Shown piece by piece: positions 26,501 to 38,372 of a DNA stretch of 64,000 nt; position 1 is the first letter of the stretch; each line of letters begins with the position of its first letter. The stretch spans positions 9,364,501 to 9,428,500 of the forward strand of contig OZ018412.1 of assembly GCA_963969595.1 (NCBI GenBank). Reading direction: 5' to 3'. The translations under genes were made by a program, and so were the position numbers. The notes below the pieces were generated by a model. The model saw only the letters and a program-made list of their open reading frames with translations, had not been told where the DNA came from and did no database searches. Source of the DNA: Neckera pumila (lineage: Eukaryota; Streptophyta; Bryopsida; Hypnales; Neckeraceae).

Positions 26501-26667
26501 ATTACAAAAAATGATGGAGGAAAATCATGTTTTACCTCAATTCTTGTTGATCTTGTTGTTTGAGGAGATACATGTTCATCAAGAGTGTAATGTGAAGACT
26601 TCTTGAATATCGAACAATCATTTTCTTGACTCGTACACGCTTGATGGTGAGAAGTTTCACGATCCAT
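20506..26667 (-). CDS. CEP78: CEP78-like leucine-rich-repeat/coiled-coil centrosomal protein
   Basis: A minus-strand gene of about 13 exons: 26667-26536 (ATG), 26191-26080, 25974-25914, 25301-25238, 25075-24977, an uncertain exon at about 24794-24654, 24464-24282, 23923-23754, 23635-23256, 22943-22713, 22584-22010, 21653-21574 and 20871-20506 (TAG). All junctions except the two around the uncertain exon keep phase at GT..AG sites. The N-terminal third has RNI-type leucine-rich repeats (SLQTLNLSGCALTDVSAS; GLVALDLSHNSFTD; LNLRCNQMTQAGAKPLLDV). These are followed by a basic Ser-rich linker and a Gln/Lys-rich probable coiled coil near the C terminus (KALAQQQKQFDKCQKTLQN). Repeat order, spacing and the segment after the last repeat (YQ-SPFW..NTAKSQS) resemble animal CEP78, a centriole/ciliogenesis protein. 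Predicted length is about 860 residues, longer than human CEP78 (about 690-720). The flanks of the uncertain exon are out of phase by one base, so either that exon is misplaced or the locus carries a frameshift. Another RNI-type LRR protein is the main alternative. Confidence 0.62.
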
Positions 26668-29600
26668 CACTATAGTTGTTACATTCCCTACTCATGTGTG
26701 GCACTAGCTCCTAATACACATGCCTTAACATGGAATCCACTTGAGCTCACGTTGTCAATTTTTAGTCTCAACCAAAGCCCATTGCAAGCAAAAAAAGCAA
26801 GATTACATTCTCCCTCTTATAGATAACAGTGAGTTTGAATTTATTTCAGCTCATAGGGAGAATGTAAGGATTCATTGTGAACATGTTTGAAAGCATATTC
26901 AAGCATCTTACAACAATAGAAACACTACCTTGATTACTTATTGTTCCAAAGTATACAAGAATACGTATCTAATTGAAAGTTAAAGAGCAAGAATTTGTGC
27001 AAGGTAATCAAAGAAGAAACTAGAGATTGCTAAAGGAAATTGGCTCCCGAGAAGAAGGTGGATCTGACGAAGAGCTTGAGATTGCGAAGGGGAGCAAAGT
27101 GGGAGTTTGGGATCCAAAGAGAGGTCGAGAGGACACAACCATAAACAACAAACAGTTGCCACCTTGGATAAAGCCTACCGGCACAATTGTTATGATGCAA
27201 CAAGCCAACCTTGCGTAAAGCCAATTGTTGACTCTTTAGCCATTCATTTGCTTAATGGTTATGTCTCTTTGTTTTTACAATTGCAATAAACACAAAGTGG
27301 CTCACATTTGGACAAACAACCAAATATTAGACTTTAATAACTTACTTCCTAAATTGAAGAAACAAATCTACTAATCTAAATTAATATGCTTAAGATTTTG
27401 GATAATGTCGTCCAATTTGAGGTTGATACGTTCTAAAGAAATTTCATAAATGGATGATTCTATTTTTCTTTTCAGTATAATGATGACTATTTCATTTTTT
27501 TTGAAACGAGGGTTTGTTGAAATTTTGAAATTTTGAAATTTATAACTATCAAATTTAAAAGATTTAGAACTTGAAAATCTAAAAATTCATAGTTTTAAAG
27601 TTTTATTTTTAAAATTTAAAATTATAAAATGATGAAATTCTATAAAATGGTAGATTTATTAATATATTTCAAAATCATTTTTTCGCATTTTTTGCTTCAT
27701 TTTGCCTATTTTTTTAATATTTGACCTTTTTTTTATATATAAATTATAAAATAATGATGAATAAATTTTAAAATTAAAACATTAGTGAATAGATTTTTAT
27801 TTTAAAATCACAATCATATTTTATTAATTTTTTAATTATATTTTTGTGACTCATTATATAAAAAGACATTAGACAAATGCTTGCATAACAATGGCTAGCC
27901 ATTTAATGCATTGAATTTTAATAGGTAGACCAAAGGACATTGTCATTTACAAATAAATTGTGCAAAGATCATCTTTATAAACCAACCAAACTGAAAATGA
28001 AACATATTAATGATGCCAAGAATGCCTACTCACTATCATTGTTACATTGACATTGAGGTGAAGAAACATGATCTCTAATCTACTCTATAGTGGCAAGGTG
28101 GTTCCAATCTTGCATCTTCCACCTGAATTCTACTAAGCGGTTTCTGATGTGACTCAAGATACAATCATATGTAGCCAATCATAAATCATAATTTAAATTG
28201 CTTTGGATTTATAATATCTGTTATTAATAATGGAAAGACAATAAGTGACTTGTAAAATATGTCACAATCACAAAAACCCTGTCAACAATGATAAATTGTA
28301 GAAAGTATCCCTATCACCACTTGCTACTAGATACCAAAGATTGCACGATCATTTTTAGTAGTTTTGGAGATGGAGAGAAGTTCTTTTTGAGATGACTAGG
28401 TTGAAAAATAATGTTGAGTTTATTTTTGTGGAGGAAAGAATGAAGCTTCTTTAATAAAAGCATTTAATTTTAACTTTTTATCCCAAAACAAATGAAGTAA
28501 GAGTTCTTTAATTTGATTTCGTTAAATTGAGGTTTGCACTTCATTGCTTGTATTGGCATGCATATTTATAGCGTTCATACCAAAGGACCGCAAATGAAAA
28601 GATCATGAATGGTAGCTTATGTCTATTCTAATCATATGACTTTTTAAGAGACCAATGCTATGACAACAATGCTTTAGAGTATGTTAAGCCAAAAGTTCTC
28701 AATAATGATATAAATGCAAATGAAGTAGTTGTATTTGATATATTTAGAGAGAAATGCAATAAATCATATATTATTGGAGTAGTGGAATGAAAACTGAACA
28801 ATATATGTATGAAATGTTGAAGCGTCATAGTTAGTGTAATGGCATGTATGTTCAAATGATTTGAACATGAATTTGAACAATTCCTAATTGTGATCCTTTT
28901 GAAGCTACATTTGCATTAATTCATAAATGTATATGTGCTCCAAGCCCATTTGTGTGTTCTTTTTGCTCATAGTTTAGAGAACCTACAACTTTTAGCTTGC
29001 GCTTCTTTGGCATTAACAATTTGTACAAGTTTCCATAGTTTTGTATCTTCAATTTCTCAACTTTGTCACCCCTCTTCATTGGGACCCTCACTAATGTTAT
29101 CTTAATTTTTGAAAGAAACCAAGAACTAATGGAATCTTCAAAAAATTTGAAAACACTAATTTGACAAGATAAACAACCATATTATAAATTGATCCAAACT
29201 ATGAATAGTTGTGTCATGCAAAATGCAAATTATCCACTTTATAAAATAAATTGAAAATACCAAATATTCTATAGCACTATAAGTAGGCACATATTAATAC
29301 TCCTTGTTCACTATAATATATGGTATAATGTAGCCAAACATGTGAGGTTTTGAGAATAGTCTTTGGAAGTACAAAGAAATGAACAAATACGTAGGTCTAT
29401 GAGGCTTGAGGTGGTTGGAAGATCCTAGTGTTGCATCTAAGGACAATGTATTGGTTGGATACTAAGGTGGGTACCTTTGAACTGCCACTTTTTGCTATTG
29501 TGCCTAACTACTATTATTAGATTGGTCAAACTTTTGTATTTTCTTGTTGGCAAATGAAAGGAGGTTCTAATACACCAAAGAACATTGCATTTGGATACCA

Positions 29601-30426
29601 TATGCAAAAGCTATTAAGGGTCAAAAGTTTTTTTTGGTAGATGCTCTAATTCAATTTCTTCCACACAGGTAAATATTGATTTTGAAGATGTACAGAGGGT
29701 GATGATGGCAGTTTAAGGCATGGTGCAATTTTGGATGTACCCACCTTACTTTTGATTTTTTTATTTGCTCAAGATTTTTTCAACTCACAAGCACATCAGG
29801 TAAGGTAACATGTTCTGAAATTACACAGGCTCTAAAATCGTCCACCCAACTCAAGTGTGCAGTGCTTGTACATGTTGCTTTTTCATAGCCTTTAGCAATG
29901 TACAAACCATGTACATTTTAGGGGGTGGGCAATTTTAGAGCCCTACACCACTTCAACTTCAAAATTTCATAACTAATTCAAGAAAGCTCCAAAAAATATG
30001 AAACGACTTGGGTTGGATGCCAATACCTCTTGTCTTTCAAGGAAAATTTACTAAAAATTGTTTCAAGAATCTTCGCCTCCCCAAAATTCACTTTCAGCTC
30101 TTAAATGAGCAATTTCTGGACCTGTTACCTTACTTAATTGGCATTTGCAAGCATGAATACTAGTAAATTATGTTGTTTCAAGGATTGCTCTCAATTTTAC
30201 ATGTGATGAGAGGGATTGAGTGTGGCTTCAAGTATTTCACATACATATTAACATCAAACCTTGATTTGAGTCAAGAGAAATCTACAGTAGATAATTTGTA
30301 CACATTGCACCCGGAAATGACATGGTGAATGCAACATGTCCTTGAATGTAAGCTTTGATGTAAATAATTCTGCAATTTTTGTTGAATAAGTAAATAATTT
30401 GTACTTTGGAAGCAAGTGCCATTGTG
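26668..30426. other. Long AT-rich intergenic interval upstream of the CEP78-like gene
   Basis: Nothing coding is supported. The GC-richer patch at 27030-27225 reads open in several frames on both strands and could be an upstream non-coding exon or promoter region of the CEP78-like gene. About 29495-29755 is the second copy of the repeat at 9110-9375. About 29800-30120 contains inverted pieces around a 'ccaccccctaaaatgtacat' block. 27480-27850 is almost pure A/T. Confidence 0.4.
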
Positions 30427-31770
30427 TTAATCCCTAAATGTATTTGACTATGTTTTCACCCAAAATGCTCCAAAATTGCCATTTCTAATACACATTAGAA
30501 GAGAAATGAGGCTTCAAAAGGGCTATGAATTATTTACAAGTTCTCAAATTTGAGAGCTTCATTGAACCTAAAAAAAAAGCGACACATGGGCAGCTGAGGT
30601 GGTGGGAAAACTGCCATATCACTTGAAAGCGAAAGGATTTGAAAATAAAAATAAAAAATATATAACGGATCAGCCAAGCTTGGCCGTTTGGCCTGTGCAA
30701 GCAGACGGCCTAGCCTATACAGGCAAGCCGCCTGGCTCCAGCCCGCCTTATCTATTGGCCCGCCCTGGAAGGCTGGTGGCTGGTGGCTGCCAAGCCGAGG
30801 CCAGGTTTTTTATTTATTTATTTTTTATTTATTTTTTATTTTTTGTTCCCCATTATTGGAAACAGTCTTGAAGTAGCCCCTTTGAAGGCTGAAATTTTTC
30901 CTAATGAAGTTTAGAAAAAAAACATTTTTGGATACATGTAACCGTAAGATCTTGTAGTGCACTGGTTTGAAAAGATGTGGGAAAAATTTCAGAATTATCC
31001 ACCGTGCAAATTGCAAGATATTAGTGTTTGAATTGAGAGAAATCCTTTTTTTGTCCTTGCAAAAATCCGGGCAGCTGCACTTTATAAGGTCACATTTGTA
31101 TGAAAAAATGTCCAAATTGGTGGTTACTCTTATGATTCATTTTTGAAGTCAAGTTGGCTATATGCTTGAAAAATTTCAGATCATTTGGAATTGTACAACA
31201 TATAGGAAAAAATTAGTAAGTAGAAAAAAAGTAGAGAATGATTCATAACACTAAATTGTGAAGAACTTGATTATGGAATTGAAAAATACCAATCCCAATG
31301 TTTGTAATGTTGTAATTATCAATCTACACCCAATATTTTATTTTTTTCCAAAAATATTGAAAATTGAGTTAAATGAAGGAATTCAAAGTTTATTTTAGAG
31401 TAGAGATTCCATAACTATCCGCAAACTAAAACTCTTCATAATTTTCATCTCTATCATTAGTAAAAATGGAATGATTCAAAGCTTTCCATGTATATATAAA
31501 TTTAGATAATCAATTTCAATTTTTTTTTTTTTAAAAGAGTGATTTTTTAAGAATTTTTTGAGCTGCTCGCCGAGCACCAAAAATCACATATCATACAATA
31601 ACTTTTTAACCATGCAGTCAGAAGTTATGAAAATTGTTGGGCCTTAAAGCTAGTCCTTAGGAAAATGTTGTTTGAAAATTTCAAAGAAAAAAAATGAAAC
31701 CTCTATTCATAGTGAGCTGCCCAAAATTGCTATGTTGCCAAAAAACGGTGTTTGGGTGTTAAGGGGTTAA
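30427..31770. mobile_element. TTAA-flanked composite element (family T4) with nested MITE
   Basis: TTAA-TCCCTAAATG at 30427 and AAGGGG-TTAA at 31767 delimit 1344 bp. The sequence is the inverted counterpart of 10699-11642 ('cccaaaatgctccaaaattg', 'acatgtaaccgtaagatctt', 'ccgggcagctgcac', and the palindrome arm 'cacatatcatacaataact'). It differs by a 414-bp CATTAG-family insert, and the remaining 930 bp is close to the 944 bp of the other copy. Confidence 0.7.
30493..30906. mobile_element. MITE-like element, CATTAG family copy 3, with GC-rich core
   Basis: It starts CATTAGAAGAGAAATGAGGC and ends 'aggctgaaatttttcctaatg'. The centre (about 30670-30810) is markedly GC-rich, with repeated 'ggccgt', 'gcctggc' and 'ggctggtgg' blocks able to fold into stems, followed by a TTTATT run. 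The same positional layout (termini, AT run, variable GC-rich hairpin) is seen in the other three copies. The frames across the core (30599-30871) are not regarded as genes. Confidence 0.65.
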
Positions 31771-33600
31771 GCAACAATCCATAAACTGGCTTAATTTCCA
31801 CCTGTAAGTTATTACACTACAAAACAATACCACGGCCATGAGTGTTAATTTATTGACATTCAAATATGCTTGTACTTGTATTTACAAAAATGTGCAATAA
31901 TTTATACACTGATAGATCATCAATTTATCATGGCTGTTGATCCGGTGGACATCAGCTCATTGTCATTATGAACAGACACTTTATTCACGCCGGTCTTCTT
32001 TGAAGATCGGAGTTTCTATCTATCTATCTAGATCACTGATATATACACCTCTGGTGATCTAATTAAAGTCTATTAATAATCCTGATTAGTTAGTAGAAAT
32101 ACAAATGATATACTAACGTAGTAATATGATGGGATGAGATTTTACTTTTGCATGGTTTGAGTATGAAACTATGAACATGGTTAAGGTAGAGCATTGGCAA
32201 CAATTGAAGTTATAGGAATTTAGTTGAAGTTCTCTTGGAAGCATGAGGACAATGATGGCACTACATTGGTTCATATGTACAATTACTTTCAAAAGATGAT
32301 TGCTATAGATTGTAACCACTTTGCATTTCAAATTTAGTAAGTGTCTTAGTATCATTTTCAATTTCACGGAGTGTCTTAGTATCCTGCAAGGAATGAATCT
32401 CTTTCTCAAGAGAATGAAAACCAAGTCAAAGGGAATCCATATCCTACTTGGGGAATGAAGGTCACCTCCAAGTGGAACCATGAGGTCACTATTCCTACAT
32501 GTAATCAATGCATGCTTGTATATTCGTACCATTATCTGTTTGTTCACCAAGTGTATGGTGTTTTCAATTCCAATATCGTATAAAAAATTTACTACAGAGT
32601 ACATTTTGTTGCAATGTTTCCCACAAAAGCAAATGCATGGTCAACTTTGCAACTAACATGTCTATACAATGCAAAACTTGCCAAGGACTTTGGACCTTCT
32701 TTCCACAGCTTACGCCCCCACAATTTAACAATATATAGAAGAAATTGTGTCCTGTGCATTTTTTTTTAGTAAAAAAATGCTTTGGAATTTACTATAATTG
32801 GCTAGGAGCTCCAAAGTAGGATCTCTAATCAAGGGGTTAAGAAATCAAGATGAAATTGAATAACTCAAAGTTTCTCGCCTTGAGTTGACTTGAAAATAAC
32901 TATAATCTTGCAAGTAAGGTAGAAGCACCTATTGTCAATCTTATAGTCTTTTAAGTGATTTTCTAGCAGGTAATGAACAATTTATGACGAAGCAAATTTT
33001 TGGCATGTAGAAAGATAGGAAATATGGGGATTGAAATTTTTTTCATAATTTTATTTCCAAAGTTGAAATTACTGTAAATTTTGGGAGCCAACAAGTACTC
33101 AGGACCAATTGCCAACTTCCAATTCCAATCCATCAAGAATTTCTTTTTTGCTCACTACTTTGGGACATGTGTCATAACCTTATTAGTCCCTACCTTGAAA
33201 AAGCACATTCCAAGCTTAGGTTGGATTTGTTTAAGTTTGTTCCTGCTAAGATCAAAAATAGTACCCCTACAGATTGGGAATGGTTATTTTTAAAGAATTT
33301 GCTAAGATTGCCCACAAAACAAGAAGCTTCATAACTTTCAAATTACCAATCCAGATGGGTACAGATCGACAATGGGTGCCTTAGTTGTAAGTTGCTGTAA
33401 GTTGACTACAGTAACGGTAATTGAAATTGAAACTAAGTGACGCAGGATCATTGATTTCCATCTGTGTTGTACTGTACTCTACAGTGCTGTTGCTCAACCC
33501 CCTTGCAACTTCACAATATCAACAAGAACAAAGACCAATGTGAACTCGAGGACTTCTGGTCCGAATAGAATCAAGTATAAAAATCAGGAGCAACAAACAG
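31771..33600. other. Intergenic interval with weak gene-like remnants
   Basis: A 163-codon minus-strand frame at 32113-32604 has no recognisable domain, and the opposite strand also reads as broken peptide, so it may be a decayed element. A short T5-type fragment ('tttgctaagattgcccacaa') lies near 33298-33345. A simple 'ctatctatctatctag' run is at about 32015-32030. No functional gene is supported. Confidence 0.35.
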
Positions 33601-33710
33601 GAGTTACAATTGACTCAATCCCTGACAACATATTACATCCGCCATGCAGCAAGAGCATGCTCTCACAATGGCTTGTCGAATTGTTATGACGGCAGATTAC
33701 AAGCTTCTAA

Positions 33711-36700
33711 TTATGGAGTGGCAAGTTCTGGGCTCCTCCTCGCACTTCGGTTTGCATTCGGGCTTGGATATTCTTGCTTCGCATACTTGACGATCTTCCC
33801 ATCCAGAACCTCATTTCTGACGATAGATATGTCAAGCTGCCGTTCAAACTTACTCAGCACAAACTCTTCCCTTGCTTCGCAGACTGAGATAACTGTCCCT
33901 TTCCGACCCAATCGTCCTGTGCGACCACCTCTGTGAGCATAATGCGATCCATCTGTCGGCAGCTCCAGGTTGACCACAAGGTCACAGCTAGGAATGTCCA
34001 ACCCTCTCGCCCCAACTTCACTCGTCACCAGGATTCGCAACTTTCCATTACGGAAAGAGTTCAAGATATTGGCCCTCTCCATCTTATTCAATTCTCCATG
34101 GAGTGAGCCTGTCCACAAAATCAAAACTTAAAACATTTTTGGCTGCAGCTCGACGAAAAAGACATCAATTTGCTATTTTGGCAGAACTTCACAAAATCGG
34201 CTCATTTCCAGACCCCGTCTGGAAGCTTAAACCTATAACAGTCCTAAATTTAAGAACTTGAATACGACAGTTTTGGGGACTATGAACCACACCAAACTAT
34301 CGAATTTGATGATAAAAGCAAATGATGGACAACGAGGTCAAAATCGGAAGCAACATGAGACGCACAGTATGAAGATTGACGATCAATGAGCGGCATAAAA
34401 GAATAATCTAAACACGTGTACTAAACCACAATTCTATGACAAATGGCAGCATGAACCGTTAAAGGACGTGAACTGAGTTGTAGGTACCTGCAGTAAGGCC
34501 TCTTGCTTCCAGCTTGAACTGAACGTCTTTCAAACGGCGTGAATGGTTCAGAAACACGATAACGGAACGTGCTTCCAAAGCATGAATGCTCTTTCTCAAA
34601 ATATCGACATGATGTCTCAAAGGTGCCACCACGTACACATGTTCCAGATTCGGAGGCATGCTTTCTCTCGCTCCTTGCAAATCCGGAGAGGCACTCGGTG
34701 AGTCTTTGCTCTCTCGATCCAAGGAAGGAGACTCCGATCTAAAATCTTCAATCTGTATGATAGATTGGGCTCGAATCAGAAGAGGCTGATGGCCCCACAT
34801 AGCGGCCGCTCTCAAAACTGCTGCAGGCATGGTTGCAGAGACCAAAACTGTCTGGCGTTCTACCCTTCTGTAGGGTCACAAAAAGACAGAGCATCAGTCA
34901 GGAGTGGAAAATGCCAAATAAAGGTGAATGTAATCAACCCAAGAGCTGCATCCAGAGAAGAACAACCTAGCCTTATATACAAATGAAAAATCGGACAGAA
35001 ACTAACGCAAAACTCATCTGAGCGTTACGTCAAAACCTTAAGGAGCTCTGCTCTCTAAGTTATGTTAGCAAAGTTCATCCTATTAGTAGGGAATAAACGA
35101 CTATATACAGTTTGGTGGAGCTATTTTAGTACCTCTTCAATGGTGAAGCCGATGATTTTTCCGTTATTTGAGCTGACTCGGATACAAACAGAGTTTCAGA
35201 ATCGTTGAGTTTAGCAATGGCAGAACTACGGCGTTGGCCCACGTGTTCCAGTATCCTGCGCATGTCGCTGCGGAACTTAATTGAAAGGAGTTGGTCAGCT
35301 TCATCGAGGACCAGAAACCGGCAACCATGCGTGTGAAGCTTTCCTGCTTTGCTGATCTCAGATATTCTTCCTGGTGTTCCCACTACAATGGAAGGCTTGT
35401 TTTTCTTCAGGGCTTCCTCCTGCCGACTTTGATTGGCACCTCCGATCAACTGCTGCACTACTTTCCTGTAATCGGGACCTAGAATGCGCTCTGCCTCCCT
35501 CACAATTTGCATTGCCAGTTCTCGTGAAGGAACCACAATCACAGCTTCAACACCATCCCTGTTGATGGTGGCTTCTGTAACAGCTTTCTCCCCTTCCGTT
35601 AGCTCCCTTAGAGGTCCAACTCGTGAGAGAACGGGGAGTAAATAAGCTAGAGTTTTGCCTGATCCTGTGTATGACTGCAATGCTGCATCATGCCCGTCCA
35701 GAATTGTAGGAATTGCCGCTACCTGCTTATCAGAATGCGAGCTTCAGCGTGTGTAAAAAGGCATTGAAATCCGAGATTTTGAAAAATTGAATGCAGCTAC
35801 CTAAATTATCTTCAGAAACTCGGAGGAGAGAATGCAGACAAACATTTTCTAACATTGATTGTGGGATCCAGCTGCCATATACCTTTGAATGTTCGGTAAA
35901 GTCAATCCTCTCTACTAGCATAGCCTCGGGAAGGCCAAATTCCATGATAATGTAGGCGTGAGAATATTGTGTGACAAGCATAAGTGACACTAATTAGGGA
36001 AAAGGTAAAACCCTCGCCTTATAAACCTAACTTCCACAAAAAAAAAAAATTATGACACTTAGTTCTATCTCTAATATCAGGTCTGTATTGCAATCTATTG
36101 TGATATAAGAGGGTGTGATAGAGCAATTCTAAGGGAAATTTTGAACTGAAAAAGTTTGTTCCCAAGATTACAGGATTACGCTAATAGACAGTGTGCAATT
36201 AGGGAGGTTTAAGTGTAGGCCTAAACCCTGAACCCCGCGCACTCGGTGCACAATTTCGAAACACTTCCATGCCTAATACATGCAGACCAAGGTCGAAAAT
36301 TCCAACATACACCAAATGCAGTCCACAAAGTAATCAATTTACAAGACCACAATCCACTAGCAATTTCGAAGTCAACAACAAACCTGCACATCAGTGGGCA
36401 GTTCCAACCTCTCCTGCTTCACCCTCTGCAACACACGCCTGGAGAGGTTAAGCGCCGAGAATTCCTTCTCCGCAAACGGAAAGGAGCGAATGTCGACCGG
36501 CGTTGCTCTCGCCGCCACCACCTTGGCCTTCCCCCCACCACTCGCCTTCTGCCTGGCAGCTCTCTCCACCGCACCATCCAGCATGGTCAGCGAAAGCCTG
36601 TCATCGTGGAGTTCACTCTTGGAAGAAGAAGAGGCGAACCTGGCAGTCGAGATACAAGCGAAATGCGGAGAACAGAGACGGTGTGCAAGAGCGCGGTGGA

Positions 36701-36749
36701 CACACAAGCTCGGTCCTGCACTGGCACGTATAGAGATGGACAACGCCAT
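33711..36749 (-). CDS. RH47: DEAD-box ATP-dependent RNA helicase, RH47/ISE1-like, organelle-targeted
   Basis: Four minus-strand exons, 36749-36384, 35722-35133, 34867-34488 and 34108-33711, join in phase at GT..AG introns of 661, 265 and 379 bp to encode 577 residues. The N-terminal ~40 residues are rich in Ser, Ala and Arg with almost no acidic residues, a typical mitochondrial or plastid transit peptide. Motifs in order are the Q-motif region (LNLSRR..LPTDVQVAAIP), Walker A (YTGSGKT), PSRELA, TPGR, DEAD (VLDEADQLL), SAT (LVSATMP), motif IV (VIVFLNHS), motif V (ARGLDIP) and motif VI (HRGGRTGRLGRKG). The SYTGSGKTLAYLLP block and the CDLVVNLELPTDGSHYAHRGGRTGR region match my recollection of plant RH47/ISE1, an organellar RNA helicase affecting plasmodesmal traffic. 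Motif VI has HRGGRTGR in place of the usual HR(I/A)GRTGR. All catalytic motifs are intact, so the gene appears functional. The helicase call is very secure; RH47 orthology is fairly secure. Confidence 0.9.
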
Positions 36750-36969
36750 CGCTTGTAATAATTCTAGTACAGAGCCTGTGAAAGCATCTTCAGTTTGGCA
36801 AATTCAACGTCAAGCAGCAGATAGAATTCTAATATAGAAAGTCTGGAAACATTCTTAAGTTTGCAAATTCAATGTCAAGCACCACTTAGAAATGCAAATT
36901 GCACATCTGAAAGAGTTCTACGCTGCTCTTCCATTCTAACTCGGAAGCACACCCGTAGGAATGAGATTC

Positions 36970-36978
36970 AAACCCTAA
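36970..36978 (+). promoter_or_regulatory. Telo-box upstream of the RH47-like gene
   Basis: AAACCCTAA lies 221 bp upstream of the helicase start codon. In plants this motif is common near the start of genes for translation and organelle biogenesis. The site is a motif match only, with no TATA box identified nearby. Confidence 0.4.
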
Positions 36979-37626
36979 ATCCAAAATTAGGAGAACACAA
37001 GCCGCAACCAAGTGCTCCCGTCTGCTTCTTCTCTGATGGCAAGAAAATCCCCAGAGAACAATAAGGGCTGGTTCAGTTTACACTAGGGTCCAAGACCAAG
37101 AGTTCATGGGTGTAGGGTGCCCCCATTTTGGAATCAATGAACTCCTAATTGGATTCAAGTAGCTCATTTCAACAAATTTCAAAACTAGATCATAGTGTAA
37201 ACAATTTCTAGCTCTTAACCAATAGGAATGCTTCAAAGTTTTTTGAACTTGGTCTTGGACCCTACTATCTTAGGACCCAAAGAATCAAGTTTGAAGCTGA
37301 AATTTGGAAGAAATGGTCTTCTAGTAGACTTGTAGCTATATAAGGCAGGAATTCTAAAAATAGTTAATTTTGTATTGTATGGAAGTCCACAAAGAGAGCT
37401 TCTTTCTTCTTACATTTTAGATTACACAAAACATTATTTTGGTGGTTCTTTTGGTGATTGACCATCTCCATAGAGTTATTACAAACGGTCTGTTTTTATT
37501 TTATTTATTTTCCTATTTTAAACTAATTAAAGCATCAAAGTATCTATTTTCTTGAGATTTGGCACTTTTCTAGTTCTCCCTCTTAGATAATTTTCCTATA
37601 CTTTTCCTTCCCTGCGTTTCTTCATC

Positions 37627-38372
37627 TTAACCCCTAAAAGACAGAACACCGTTTTTTGGCAACATAGCGATTTTGAGCAGCTCACTACAAATGGGGGTTT
37701 TATTCTTTTTGTTTGAAAATTTCACAAAATATATGCCCGAGGAGTAGCTTTAAGGTCCAACAATTTTCATAACTTTCGACTACACGGTTAAAAAGTTATT
37801 GCATGATATGTGGATTTTGTTACTTGATGGGCAGTCCGGGCAGCTCAAAAAACTTCTTTAAAAATCACTTTTTGAAAAATGAAAAATTGGAAGTGGTTCT
37901 AGAGAAACATCTAAAAGTGGAAAAGTTTGAATCACTCCATTTTGTTTAATGAAGTGAGAGTTATTAGGAATTCAAGTTTGTGGGTAGGTTTGGAATTTAG
38001 AGACTCCATACCTACCCACAAATTGGAATCCTTAATAACTCTCACCTCATTAAACAAAATGGAGTGATTCAACTTTTCCACTTTTAGATATTTCTCTAGA
38101 ACCACTTCCAATTTTTTATTTTTCAAAAAAGTGATTTTTAAAGAAGTTTTTTGAGCTGCCCGGACTGCCCGTCAAGTAACAAAAACCACATATCATGCAA
38201 TAACTTTTTAACCGTGTAGTCAAAAGTTATGAAAATTGTTGGACCTTAAAGCTACTCCTCGGGCATATATTTTGTGAAATTTTCAAACAAAAAAATAAAA
38301 ACTTCGTTTTGTAGTGAGCTGCCCAAAATCACTATGTTGCCAAAAAACGGTGTTTTGTCCTTTAGGGATTAA
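37627..38372. mobile_element. TTAA-flanked long palindrome (fold-back element), copy 2
   Basis: TTAA at 37627 and at 38369 flank 746 bp that is almost perfectly self-complementary. The left arm ('accgttttttggcaacatag', 'ggagtagctttaaggtccaa', 'gtggttctagagaaacatct', 'gtgggtaggtttggaattta') is mirrored on the right. The loop is only about 20 bases, near 37985-38010 ('tttagagactcca'). It is the younger-looking copy of the family at 3316-4059 because arm mismatches are few. No open frame spans it. Confidence 0.85.

Noticed and set aside
30599..30876. Open frames over the GC-rich core of the MITE
   Set aside because: They lie wholly inside a mobile element and are absent from the other copies.
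32113..32604. 163-codon minus-strand frame
   Set aside because: No initiator context, domain or splice partners, and the composition looks like translated AT-rich DNA.
36246..36837. Long plus-strand frames of 147-170 codons
   Set aside because: They lie antisense to the first exon of the RH47-like gene, whose minus-strand frame has a transit peptide, a helicase domain and proper splice phase.
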